In this document: positions 7,629 to 14,845 of the stretch, in pieces
How the letters are laid out: every line of letters starts with the position of its first letter
How positions within the stretch are numbered: position 1 is the first letter of the stretch
From: JBPOHE01 sp052035915
GTDB lineage: Bacteria; Pseudomonadota; Gammaproteobacteria; Chromatiales; Chromatiaceae
Assembly: GCA_052035915.1 (NCBI GenBank)
Contig: JBPOHE010000089.1
Location: forward strand, 1 to 15,228
DNA length: 15,228 nucleotides
Reading direction: 5' to 3'
Translations under genes and position numbers: made by a program
The notes under the pieces: generated by a model
The model's input: the letters and a program-made list of their open reading frames with translations, nothing else
Told to the model about the DNA's origin: nothing
Databases searched by the model: none

Positions 7629-8282
7629 CTATTCGATCTTGTAGCCCAGGCCGCGCACCGTCTTCAGCGGCAGGTCCGGGAGTTTTTTGCGCAGATTGTG
7701 GATGTGCACCTCCAGGGTGTTGCTTTCGACCTCGCCTTCCCAGCCGTAGAGCGAATCCATCAGCCGCCGTCGCGTCACCACCCGTCCGAAAGAGCCCATC
7801 AGGGTCTGCAACAGGGAAAATTCCCTGGGAGCCAGCTCTACCGCCTCGCCCTGGGAGGTGACAAGCCGGGCCGCGGGGTCGAGGACGATATCGCCGCACC
7901 TCAACACCCGCTCCGCCGGGCCCAGCGCCCGCCGCTGCAAGGCGCGCAGACGGGCGGCGAGTTCATCCAGATCGAAGGGCTTGACCAGGTAATCGTCGGC
8001 GCCGGCATCCAGCCCGGTGACGCGCTCCCTGACCCCGTCGCGGGCGGTCAGGATCAACACCGGCACCCGTTCGCCGCGCTCGCGGAGTTCGGTCAGCACC
8101 TCGAGCCCGGATTTTTTCGGCAAACCCAGATCGAGGATGACGACGTCGAATTGGTCACTCTGGAAGGCCGCCTGGGCAGCCCAGCCGTCGCGTACCCAAT
8201 CCACGGTCCAGCCCGCATGGGCGAGACCATATTTCACCCCATCGCCGACCAGTTCGTCGTCTTCCACCAGCAAAACCCGCAT
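7629..8282 (-). CDS. QseB/PmrA-like OmpR-family response regulator
   Basis: A 217-residue regulator with a receiver domain (residues 1 to about 115) and an OmpR/PhoB-type winged-helix DNA-binding domain (about 125-217). The acidic pocket is E7-D8-D9, the phospho-acceptor D51 (VVILDLGLP), T79 and K101 (DYLVKPF). The C-terminal helix-turn-helix region (PREFSLLQTLMGSFGRVVTRRRLMDSL, then LEVHIHNLRKKL) is typical of the subfamily. ATG 8282 is preceded by GAGGG at about 6 nt. It is the first gene of a two-gene operon with the kinase and diverges from the cytochrome gene. The CTTAAG-N5-CTTAAG box in the shared upstream region matches the direct-repeat site bound by PmrA/QseB regulators, so autoregulation is likely. 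Confidence 0.9.
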   Translation of the reverse strand: MRVLLVEDDELVGDGVKYGLAHAGWTVDWVRDGWAAQAAFQSDQFDVVILDLGLPKKSGLEVLTELRERGERVPVLILTARDGVRERVTGLDAGADDYLVKPFDLDELAARLRALQRRALGPAERVLRCGDIVLDPAARLVTSQGEAVELAPREFSLLQTLMGSFGRVVTRRRLMDSLYGWEGEVESNTLEVHIHNLRKKLPDLPLKTVRGLGYKIE

Positions 8283-8373
8283 CGAGCGCCCTCAGTATCG
8301 GTCTGTCATTGGCCTATTCTACTCGCGCCATCCTCCACGACGGACGACTCCCCTTCGCGGTCCTGTTTTGCGA

Positions 8374-8422
8374 AGTATTCCCGTTTGATCTTAAGGTTTC
8401 CTTAAGCTTGGCGGCTTAGACT
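8374..8422. promoter_or_regulatory. Symmetric PmrA/QseB-type box with back-to-back promoters
   Basis: CTTAAG at 8390-8395, five bases, then CTTAAG at 8401-8406 fits the YTTAAK-N5-YTTAAK consensus of PmrA/QseB-type regulators. Because CTTAAG is its own complement, the box reads the same on both strands. Exactly 10 bp to the right of it is TAGACT (8417-8422), and exactly 10 bp to the left, on the - strand, is AATACT (8374-8379). Each matches TATAAT at 4 of 6 positions. Neither side has a good -35, as expected for activator-dependent promoters whose box takes that position. Predicted leaders are about 145 nt to the cytochrome gene and about 85 nt to the regulator gene. Confidence 0.6.
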
Positions 8423-8576
8423 CCCGTCGCGGTAATGCCCGGTTGAAACGACGGATTCCCCGCACGAGTGGAGTGGACTGAACGAGGTTGCCGGCATCGC
8501 CCCGGAGGATGGGTCGAAGCACAGAGCTTCGCGCCACATCCGCCATGCGTTAACCCTAGAGAGGAACCGACAGCTG

Positions 8577-11492
8577 ATGAACCGCCGAACTTCTATCCCC
8601 ATCGGGATGGCTTGGTTGGTAGGCGCTACCCTGGCCTGGCCCAGCCTGAGTCAAGCCGCGACCTGTACCATTTCACCGCAGAATCCGAGCATCAACAGGG
8701 GGCAGAGTGTCACCTGGACCCGCACCTATTCCGGTTTTTCGGGAACACCCAGCCATCGCTGGACCTTCCAGGGCGGGAATCCGAGTTCGAGTACCAGTTC
8801 CAGCCGCACCGTCAGTTATGCGAACGCCGGTACCTTCACCACCAGCCTGAGGCTTACCCGTGGCAGTACCGTCGCCAACTGTTCCACCACGGTCAACGTT
8901 CGCGTCCCGGATACCCAGGCGCCGACCGCGCCAAGCAATCTTTCGTCTTCTCCGGTAAGTTCCACCCAGATCAATCTGACCTGGTCGGCCTCGACCGACA
9001 ACGTCGGCGTCACCGGTTATCGCCTGGAGCGCTGCACCGGCGCCTCTTGTACGAATTTTGCCCAGATCGCCACCCCCACCACGACCAGCTACGGCAACAC
9101 CGGGCTGACCGCCAATACCAGTTATCGCTATCGGGTGCGGGCGACGGACGCGGCGGGAAATCTCAGCCCTTACTCCGGCATCGCCAATGCCGCTACCCCA
9201 GGGGCGACGCCCAATATCTCCATCAACTCCACCAGTCAGGATTCCCTGGCTGAGATCACCACGACGGTACCCCAACAGCCCCAGGTGGCCAACACCAACT
9301 ACAGCGTGCTGGCGATCAACGACCTGGGTATGCACTGCGGTGATCTCGACACCCGTATCGCCAGCATCCTGCCGCCTTTCCAGGTGTTGCTCGCTCAGGT
9401 GATCCAGAAGGGGGCCGAGCCGGTCCTGAATCCGGCTGGTGTGAGCCTCTATTATTCGGCGGCGGCCAACCCGAACGACCCCGTTCTGGGACAGAACCTG
9501 TTCGAGGGGATGAAGGTCGACGGCAGTACCTACAAGACCAACTTCTGGGACACGGTCGACAGAGGGGCCTACGACCCCTTCTATCCGGCCTTCAATCCCT
9601 TTGTCCCGGCCCAGACCCTGACCCCCCTCGCCGGTCCCCCCTTCAATGTCGGGCCGGACGTCGGCCTGCCGGTGCCCAATGTCGAGGATCTCTATATCGG
9701 CCCGGACGGTATCCTGAAGAATGGCGACGAGAGCTTGACGGCGGTGCTGCATGCCATGCCGGGGATTTCCAATCCCTATATCGCCAACAGCCCGCGGCTG
9801 GTTCAGGAGCATTATCTCGACAAGCCTTTCTTCGTGAACTTCCCCTTCGGCTATGTCGCCAACGATGTCGACTGGTATGAGGGCGCCGGTGTTCCCTTCG
9901 CCGCCTTCGACGATTATGGCCGCGAGAATCCCTATCCCCTGGTGCGGGTGCAGGCCAAGAATGCCGCTGGTAGTGTGTTGACCACGGTCGATACCGTGCT
10001 GCCGATCTCCGGTGAGGCGAGCTGCACCAACTGCCATTCGGATCCGGTCGATGTGTCGGGGAGCCGCAGCTCTGTACCGACCACCACCCTGAGAAACGCC
10101 GGTCTGCCGGTCGCCATCAGCCTGGATGACCCCGACACCAACATGCCACAGAAGGTCAGCGTCGAGTACGCGGCCGACATCAATGTGCTGCGTCTCCATG
10201 ACCTCAAACATGGCGCCAGGTATGTGAGCACCGCCTGCGACAATGTCCCGGCGGGGGAGAACTGCCTCGGCACCGCGGCGGACCCCTGCACCATCAATGC
10301 CGCCAACCCGAACGGCACCCCGAGCTGCCTGACCAACAAGGCCCTGGTGCAGAACAAGCCGGTGGTGTGCCAAGTTTGTCATTACACCCCGGCCCTGGAC
10401 CTGGCCCAGCTCGGTCCCATGGCGGGGGCTCCCGGCACCCTCGCCAATGGTCGCAATCAGTTGGCCCATCAGAGCAATTCCCGGGTGATGCACCACCATC
10501 ACGGCGGCTTGCCCGGCAATCTGTTCCCGGCCATCCCGGCCCCGATTCAGGACGCCACTGGTCTCATCACCAACCAGGCGGCGCGCCTGACGGCCCTGGA
10601 CAACTCCTGCTACCAGTGTCATCCCGGCAAGAACACCAAGTGCCTGCGCGGTGCCATGTTCAACGGCGGCATGCTCTGTAGCGATTGTCACGGCAACATG
10701 GCCCAGGTCGGCGACGACTTCTCCAAGAACGTCTCGCCCACCAGCCCGGGGGCCTTTCTGCTGGCGAAGGATTTCTACACCAATCCCAACACCCCGCGGG
10801 TGCCCTGGGCCAATGAGCCCGGCTGCGGTTCCTGCCACACCGGCGACAGCCTCAGCAACCTGGCCGGGACCACGGGGACCCTGGTCAACACCAAGGACGC
10901 CAAGGGCAATACCGACGGCATCCGCCTGCGCCAGGCCTTCAGGACCGGCGATGCCAAGGCCACACCCATAGTTCCGACCAACAAGAAGTTTGCCGAGCCT
11001 CTGGTCCCGGCCAGCTTCAATGGTTCCGTCAACCCGGGCGCCGGCAATCCCAAGCTGTATCGGGTCAGCAGCGGCCATGGTGGGGTGATGTGCGAGGGTT
11101 GTCATGGCGCCACCCATGCGGAATGGCCGAACGCCAGCCCGACCGCCAACGATAATGTCACCGCCAACCAATTGCAGGGCCATACCGGGACCATCGTGGA
11201 ATGCGCCACCTGCCATGGTACCGCCATGAACAGCCAGAATACCCTCGGCGGGCCCCATGGCATGCACCCGGTGGGAGCGAATACCAACTTCGCCGATGGC
11301 GGTCATGAGGACATGGTGAGCGGCAACAATTGTGTCGTCTGCCATGGGCCGAATGCCACCGAAAACGGGCGTAAACAAAACACTGGCACGGTGTTGTCGC
11401 TGGCCAAGGCCGACCGCAACTTCAGCGGTCTCGAGGACGGAGGACAGGTTCTCAAAGGCCAGCCCGTGGGTTGTTCGACCTGTCACAAGTAA
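8577..11492 (+). CDS. Secreted nine-haem cytochrome c with PKD/Ig-like and FN3 domains
   Basis: A 971-residue exported protein. The signal peptide (residues 1 to about 27) has RR near the N-terminus, a hydrophobic core and a SQA/AT cleavage site. Residues 28-110 look like a PKD/Ig-like beta-sandwich; about 114-208 are a fibronectin type III domain. From about 242 comes a domain opening with LAINDLGMHCGDLDTR, a signature I associate with uncharacterised multihaem proteins. Nine CxxCH haem sites start at C483, C598, C678, C701, C750, C839, C876, C919 and C966; the last is two residues from the end. Several non-haem histidines (for example HHHH at 639-642) could be distal ligands. No C-terminal anchor or sorting signal is visible. 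It is probably an extracytoplasmic electron-transfer protein; partner and substrate are unknown. A GAGAGGAA ribosome binding site lies upstream of ATG 8577, and a terminator follows. Divergence from the two-component genes suggests control by them. Confidence 0.88.
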   Translation: MNRRTSIPIGMAWLVGATLAWPSLSQAATCTISPQNPSINRGQSVTWTRTYSGFSGTPSHRWTFQGGNPSSSTSSSRTVSYANAGTFTTSLRLTRGSTVANCSTTVNVRVPDTQAPTAPSNLSSSPVSSTQINLTWSASTDNVGVTGYRLERCTGASCTNFAQIATPTTTSYGNTGLTANTSYRYRVRATDAAGNLSPYSGIANAATPGATPNISINSTSQDSLAEITTTVPQQPQVANTNYSVLAINDLGMHCGDLDTRIASILPPFQVLLAQVIQKGAEPVLNPAGVSLYYSAAANPNDPVLGQNLFEGMKVDGSTYKTNFWDTVDRGAYDPFYPAFNPFVPAQTLTPLAGPPFNVGPDVGLPVPNVEDLYIGPDGILKNGDESLTAVLHAMPGISNPYIANSPRLVQEHYLDKPFFVNFPFGYVANDVDWYEGAGVPFAAFDDYGRENPYPLVRVQAKNAAGSVLTTVDTVLPISGEASCTNCHSDPVDVSGSRSSVPTTTLRNAGLPVAISLDDPDTNMPQKVSVEYAADINVLRLHDLKHGARYVSTACDNVPAGENCLGTAADPCTINAANPNGTPSCLTNKALVQNKPVVCQVCHYTPALDLAQLGPMAGAPGTLANGRNQLAHQSNSRVMHHHHGGLPGNLFPAIPAPIQDATGLITNQAARLTALDNSCYQCHPGKNTKCLRGAMFNGGMLCSDCHGNMAQVGDDFSKNVSPTSPGAFLLAKDFYTNPNTPRVPWANEPGCGSCHTGDSLSNLAGTTGTLVNTKDAKGNTDGIRLRQAFRTGDAKATPIVPTNKKFAEPLVPASFNGSVNPGAGNPKLYRVSSGHGGVMCEGCHGATHAEWPNASPTANDNVTANQLQGHTGTIVECATCHGTAMNSQNTLGGPHGMHPVGANTNFADGGHEDMVSGNNCVVCHGPNATENGRKQNTGTVLSLAKADRNFSGLEDGGQVLKGQPVGCSTCHK

Positions 11493-11539
11493 TAGGCGTT
11501 TTGTAGCCGAGGCGGCCAGGATGCCGCCCGGGACCCATG

Positions 11540-11571
11540 GCCCCGCCGGGCAATCCGAGCGGGGCTTTTTT
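11540..11571 (+). terminator. Rho-independent terminator of the cytochrome gene
   Basis: GCCCCGC (11540-11546) pairs perfectly with GCGGGGC (11559-11565), with further pairing inside the loop. A TTTTTT run follows at 11566-11571 and more T's just after. It is 48 bp downstream of the cytochrome stop codon. Confidence 0.88.
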
Positions 11572-11612
11572 CTTTTTGATTGGCCGGTTATTTCAGCGAG
11601 AAAGAGGGGCGT

Positions 11613-11644
11613 CGTCATTCCGGACGGGAAGCCGGGATCCAGCG
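11613..11644. repeat. REP-like palindromic repeat
   Basis: The stretch CGTCATTCCGG...GAAGCCGGGATCCAGCG resembles the widespread 'GTCATTCCCG...CGGGAATCCAG' intergenic palindromes of proteobacteria. The match is from memory of the motif. Only one copy is seen in this window. Confidence 0.4.
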
Positions 11645-11713
11645 CCATGGAGGGTGCCCTCGATGGCATCAAAGTTTATTTAGAACACGAAAACGTTGTT
11701 ATTTATTTATGGA

Positions 11714-11762
11714 TGAAGCCGTTTTGGCTTCAGACCCGGGGGGCTTGGGGTCTGGAAGACCC
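11714..11762 (+). other. Clustered hairpins with alternative pairing, in the gap upstream of the Uma2 gene
   Basis: The 401-bp gap 11493-11893 has no gene. Besides the terminator and the REP-like repeat it holds three stem candidates in 49 bases. TGAAGCC/GGCTTCA is 11714-11720 with 11726-11732. CAGACCC/GGGTCTG is 11731-11737 with 11748-11754. GGGTC/GACCC is 11748-11752 with 11758-11762. The last two share a strand and exclude each other. This could be a structured RNA leader or a decayed repeat; I do not recognise a known riboswitch. Confidence 0.35.
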
Positions 11763-11893
11763 GGTGCAAGCAAGAAGGGGACAAAGCTGCCGGACCCCTG
11801 GAGCCGCCCCATGACCGCCGTCCACTTCCATCGGCCTTCTATAATGCTCGATGAAGCAGAGCGTTCTACCGATCATCTAGAGGAGTTCTCCCC

Positions 11894-12475
11894 ATGAGCG
11901 TTCCAGCCGCCAAGCTCATCATGACCCCTGAAGAGTATCTCGCCTGGGAGGCGGAGCAACCCGAAAAACACGAATATCTGGCTGGGGAGGTGTATTCTGT
12001 CTACGCCATGACCGGGGCGCGCAACGCCCATGTCACCGTAGCCGGAAACGCCTTCGCCCTGCTCAAAAGTCATTTGCGCGGCACCCCTTGTCGGGCCTAT
12101 ATCTCGGACATGAAGGTCGAGGTGGAGGCGGCCTCGGTTTACTTCTATCCGGATGTCTTTGTCACCTGCGATCCCCGTGATCTCGCCGCGGACTATGTCA
12201 TGCACCACCCTCGGGTGATCATCGAGGTGCTCTCCCCGAGCACCGCCGCCTTCGACCTCGGCGAGAAATTCGCCATCTATCGCCTCATCGAGAGTCTGCA
12301 GGATTACGTGGTGGTGGACCCGGAACGACGCCGCTTGGATGTGTATCACCGGGCCGACAGCGGGGATTGGCTGTTGCTGGCCGGCTCCCTGCCTGCCGGG
12401 CAATGGGTCCTGCCCAGCCTGGAGTTCAGTACGCCCTTGGAAGCGGTGTTCGAGGATGTCGCCCCAGCGAGCTGA
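11894..12475 (+). CDS. Uma2-family (DUF820) PD-(D/E)xK endonuclease-like protein
   Basis: A 193-residue soluble protein of the Uma2 family (Pfam PF05685), a restriction-endonuclease-fold family of mostly unknown role that is often found in many copies in cyanobacteria and some proteobacteria. Typical landmarks are the opening MTPEEYLAWEAEQPEKHEYLAGEVY (residues 10-34), the conserved YPDVFV with D87, VIIEVLSPST with E111, DLGEKFAIYR with K125, and YVVVDPERR near 138. D87, E111 and K125 are the probable catalytic set by family comparison. Length is normal. A good GAGGAG ribosome binding site (11879-11884) lies 9 nt before ATG 11894. It appears to be a single-gene unit with no partner, and its function in the cell is not inferable. 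Confidence 0.85.
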   Translation: MSVPAAKLIMTPEEYLAWEAEQPEKHEYLAGEVYSVYAMTGARNAHVTVAGNAFALLKSHLRGTPCRAYISDMKVEVEAASVYFYPDVFVTCDPRDLAADYVMHHPRVIIEVLSPSTAAFDLGEKFAIYRLIESLQDYVVVDPERRRLDVYHRADSGDWLLLAGSLPAGQWVLPSLEFSTPLEAVFEDVAPAS

Positions 12476-12672
12476 ACCTTGAGGCGCGGTTGAGGAACCA
12501 AATCCCAGTCTCCCAATTCAGCTCCAATAGGGGTTTCTGCTCGGCTCTAGCCCAACCCGGCGCTGGCGAACCCCGGCAACAACCTGTTTAAGGCGATTTC
12601 TGTCAAAAGAAATACCAGCTTGCTCGGTATTGACGTTGTCGGTTTCCGGGCATCGGCCCCTGATACGCAAAG

Positions 12673-12734
12673 CCGTTCTCTTTGAGAGAACAATAACAGC
12701 GATATGGACAGCATTGTTCTCGGATAAGCAGCAT
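12673..12734. promoter_or_regulatory. Tandem palindromes, copy B of the TTGTTCT-N7-AGAACAA array
   Basis: Palindrome 1 is CCGTTCT (12673-12679), 7 bp, AGAACAA (12687-12693). The second site begins TTGTTCT (12714-12720), but its right half is degenerate (12728-12734). The centres are again 41 bp apart. The 36-bp core from GAGAACAA (12686-12693) to TTGTTCTC (12714-12721) has the same 8+20+8 layout as bases 5989-6024, and both copies share GCATTGTTCTCG. This copy sits just upstream of a candidate promoter for the methyltransferase-like gene. Confidence 0.45.
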
Positions 12735-12755
12735 CAAATCGCCAGTCCCCGCCCC

Positions 12756-12784
12756 TTGACGAAAAGCCGGGCGGATTGAATGAT
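12756..12784 (+). promoter_or_regulatory. Candidate sigma-70 promoter for the methyltransferase-like gene
   Basis: TTGACG (12756-12761) and AATGAT (12779-12784) are separated by 17 bp, matching the consensus hexamers at 5 and 4 of 6 positions. Transcription would start near 12791, 20 nt before the start codon. The rest of the 335-bp gap (12476-12810) shows no gene; a small AATACC/GGTATT hairpin lies near 12610-12631. Confidence 0.4.
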
Positions 12785-12810
12785 CAGCCATCACCAGTCT
12801 CAGGGGGCGA

Positions 12811-13767
12811 ATGCACAGTTCGCTGAATACCATGTCACAAGCCTCGTCTATTCCTTCCTTTGAACACTGTCTGGAAACCGCGGGAGCTGATATCACCGCG
12901 GTGATCGAACACTGGTATCAGACCATGAGGGAACAACCGAGGATCGCCCGGGGATTCCAGGATATCTTTGGGGTCGAGGCGACACCGGCCAACCTGGGCC
13001 TGAAGCTTCTGGAGCGCATCGGCTATCTGCAGGAGGTCAGATATAGCTACATAGACCCAGGGGCTCGGAGCCATCCCTTATACGAGTCCTTCGTGGGGTA
13101 TCTCAACGACAACCTCAGGGTGGCGAGGAACATCATCCGCGAAATCACCCAATACTTCAGATACTGTCGCACCCTGGCCGCCATGGTGAACATGGAGGAG
13201 GTCAAGGTCCTTGACAGGGACTGGCGCTATTGCGAAACCGGCGGTCTGAGCAGCATTTCGACCTTCCTTCGGTCCCGGGGATTCGCGGTCAGCGAGACCA
13301 GCGGGGATCTCAGATTTTCCATCGATATGGAGGCGGCGGCGGTCGATGTGGTGCTTTCCTTCGAGGTCCTGGAACATATCAAGGATCGAACCGAGACGAG
13401 CATCGAGGAGATCTGCCTCTTTACCGGCAGCGGCGCCAGGCGATACGCAGAAGAGATCCACCGCATTCTCAAGCCCGGTGGGCTGCTCGTTTTGACCACG
13501 CCGAATGCCTGCTCGAAGAAGTGTCTGCTCAATCTGCTGGAGTACCAGGCGCCGATGCTCTACCGACCCCATGTGCGGGAATATACCAGGGACGAGATCC
13601 TGGATATCTTCAGCGGCTTTCGCTTGTTGACCCACGAAACCCAGGATGCCTACTTTCTGGTCGAGGGCGGCGTCAGTGAGGTAGAGGATCTGCTCGAACC
13701 GCTACTGCGTCGATTCGGCGCCGAAGGGCGTGGCGACGATCATCTCTTTCTGTTCCAAAAGGGCTAG
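12811..13767 (+). CDS. Class I SAM-dependent methyltransferase-like protein
   Basis: A 318-residue soluble protein. Residues 1-125 are a helical N-terminal part without a recognised domain. The methyltransferase fold starts near 130: VKVLD (131-135), then VDVVLSFEVLEHI (178-190), a typical methyltransferase strand and helix, then HRILKPGGLLVLTTPN (217-232) and REYTRDEILDIFSGFRL (256-272), both common in Methyltransf_23/11-type proteins. The glycine-rich cofactor loop after strand 1 is unusual: VLDRDWRYCETGGLSS replaces the expected D/E-x-GxGxG pattern. The frame is intact, so no frameshift explains this. ATG 12811 has an AGGGGG site about 6 nt upstream; ATG 12832 is an alternative start. Substrate unknown. 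Loss of activity or a modified binding loop are both possible. Confidence 0.7.
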   Translation: MHSSLNTMSQASSIPSFEHCLETAGADITAVIEHWYQTMREQPRIARGFQDIFGVEATPANLGLKLLERIGYLQEVRYSYIDPGARSHPLYESFVGYLNDNLRVARNIIREITQYFRYCRTLAAMVNMEEVKVLDRDWRYCETGGLSSISTFLRSRGFAVSETSGDLRFSIDMEAAAVDVVLSFEVLEHIKDRTETSIEEICLFTGSGARRYAEEIHRILKPGGLLVLTTPNACSKKCLLNLLEYQAPMLYRPHVREYTRDEILDIFSGFRLLTHETQDAYFLVEGGVSEVEDLLEPLLRRFGAEGRGDDHLFLFQKG

Positions 13768-13788
13768 AGGCTCGGCGATGCCAGCCTC
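13767..13788 (+). terminator. Possible terminator hairpin after the methyltransferase-like gene
   Basis: GAGGCT (13767-13772) pairs with AGCCTC (13783-13788), with inner GGC/GCC pairing. It begins at the last base of the stop codon. No T-tract follows, so it would be a weak or rho-assisted terminator. Confidence 0.35.
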
Positions 13789-14106
13789 GAAAGGGCCGAT
13801 TCCACATCGGCATGATTTGTTGGTCTTCGCCAGGCCTGACAAGCGATGATTTGGCTGTAGCGAAATGGGGCCGCGCCCGCCTAGAGGAGCCAGGCTCGAT
13901 TCTGGTGTATGAGGGAGAGCTGAAAGAGCTTGGAAGGCGGCGCATCGTTGCTGAACATTGGGTTGTCAAAACCGGAGACAGGTGTAGGTCGGGTTGACAC
14001 CCTCAACCCAAGATTTCAAACGACGCCGGCAGGCGCTCTATTTCGACGGACTCCTCGATATTTTCTACCCGCCATATCTCTTTTGGTCGCCGCCGAGTGG
14101 GCGGAA
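13789..14106. other. Gap with a short palindrome, no convincing gene
   Basis: The only structured element is a perfect 7-bp hairpin, GGGTTGA (13991-13997) with TCAACCC (14003-14009), preceded by GTAGGTCG. It resembles the same dispersed 'TTGGGTT...AACCCAA' repeats suspected in the nirB-nirD spacer. A 61-codon + frame at 13812-13997 has no clear ribosome binding site and no recognisable domain. Confidence 0.4.
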
Positions 14107-14583
14107 TCAGGGTGGGGAGATCATGGCGTCCGGAATGATGTGATCCAGCAAATCCCCGGCGGCGGTCTCGGGGACGGCCCAGTCGCAGACTCTGTGACCC
14201 TCGGCGCGCAACTTGTCGCTGGAACCATGGCGGAGCGGGTGCCATTTGGGCAGGGGTTTGCCTTCGGCCAGGAGACGGTAGGCGCAGGTGGTTGGCAGCC
14301 AATAGGGATCGGTCAGGAGTTCAGGGGTAACCGTCGCGCATTGGGGGACCAAGCGGGTACGTTCGTCGTACCGGCGGCAGTGGCAGCGGCGAAGATCCAA
14401 CAGCCGACAGGCCACATTGGTGTAATACAGGGTACCCGTATCCGCGTCTTCGAGCTTGTGAAGACAGCATTTTCCACAGCGATCGCAGAGGGCCTCCCAC
14501 ATGGCCATGGTCATTTGTGAGAGAGGAATCTTCTTCCAGAAGGCTTTGGGGAGCTGGGATGAGGGAGAATCTAGGGGTTTCAT
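14107..14583 (-). CDS. ycgN: YcgN/UPF0260 family cysteine-cluster protein
   Basis: A 158-residue soluble protein of the UPF0260 (YcgN) family within the CxxCxxCC zinc/iron-chelating group (PF03692). The signature is C33-x2-C36-x2-C39-C40 (CDRCGKCC), followed by C59, C67-x-C69, C82, C100 and C133, as expected for a metal-binding cluster. The opening FWKKIPLSQMTMAMWEALC and the TLYYTNVACRLLD segment are characteristic of the family. Function is not established. Length matches the family. The start at 14583 has no strong ribosome binding site, but the conserved FWK motif (15-17) requires a start upstream of it. It is transcribed alone on the - strand. Confidence 0.88.
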   Translation of the reverse strand: MKPLDSPSSQLPKAFWKKIPLSQMTMAMWEALCDRCGKCCLHKLEDADTGTLYYTNVACRLLDLRRCHCRRYDERTRLVPQCATVTPELLTDPYWLPTTCAYRLLAEGKPLPKWHPLRHGSSDKLRAEGHRVCDWAVPETAAGDLLDHIIPDAMISPP

Positions 14584-14633
14584 GCGGCGATGTGGAGGGG
14601 GTGTGGGGTGAAAGATCGGTTCAGTCCAATAGA

Positions 14634-14845
14634 TTATTCACATGGATGTCTGGGGAGCGGATAGGCGGTAACCTGGGTATAAGGTGCTTGCAGTGATTTT
14701 GGCCGGTCTCCATAACTAATTGAATAGTAAGCTCTCGTCAAATTGTCGCGGAATTGGTCAGGGTCTCGGCAGAGCAGTAAGGACGCGCTCTCCGGGCCGT
14801 TATCAAAAAATTATTCCCAGGGTTATCCACAGAAACGGTGCATAA
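14634..14845. other. Cluster of DnaA-box-like sites
   Basis: TTATCCACA (14823-14831) is a perfect strong DnaA box, and TTATTCACA (14634-14642) also fits TTWTNCACA. Single-mismatch sites occur at 14811-14819 (TTATTCCCA), 14837-14845 (TTATGCACC, - strand) and 14674-14682 (TTATACCCA, - strand). Three sites lie within 35 bp, next to the AT-rich run TTATCAAAAAATTATT. No dnaA, gidA/mnmG or rep gene is in the window, so an origin call is not supported. Confidence 0.35.

Noticed and set aside
7621..7899. N-terminal extension of the sensor kinase to an ATG at 7899
   Set aside because: The 93 extra residues would lie entirely within the regulator gene and read as Arg/Gly/Pro-rich shadow sequence. The GTG at 7620 places the first transmembrane helix at the expected position.
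11613..11644. Second terminator or attenuator before the Uma2 gene
   Set aside because: The palindrome is imperfect and lacks a T-tract; it fits a REP-like repeat better.
8673..11672. A 999-codon open frame on the - strand opposite the cytochrome gene
   Set aside because: It is a shadow of a GC-rich gene. The + strand protein has a signal peptide, recognisable domains and nine CxxCH motifs; the - frame has no recognisable domain and runs through the terminator.
13812..13997. 61-codon + frame, perhaps the tail of a membrane-associated DUF421-type protein (LEEPGSILVYEGELKELG)
   Set aside because: The resemblance is faint, there is no clear ribosome binding site, and the frame runs into the palindromic repeat at 13991. 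Too weak to call even as a pseudogene.
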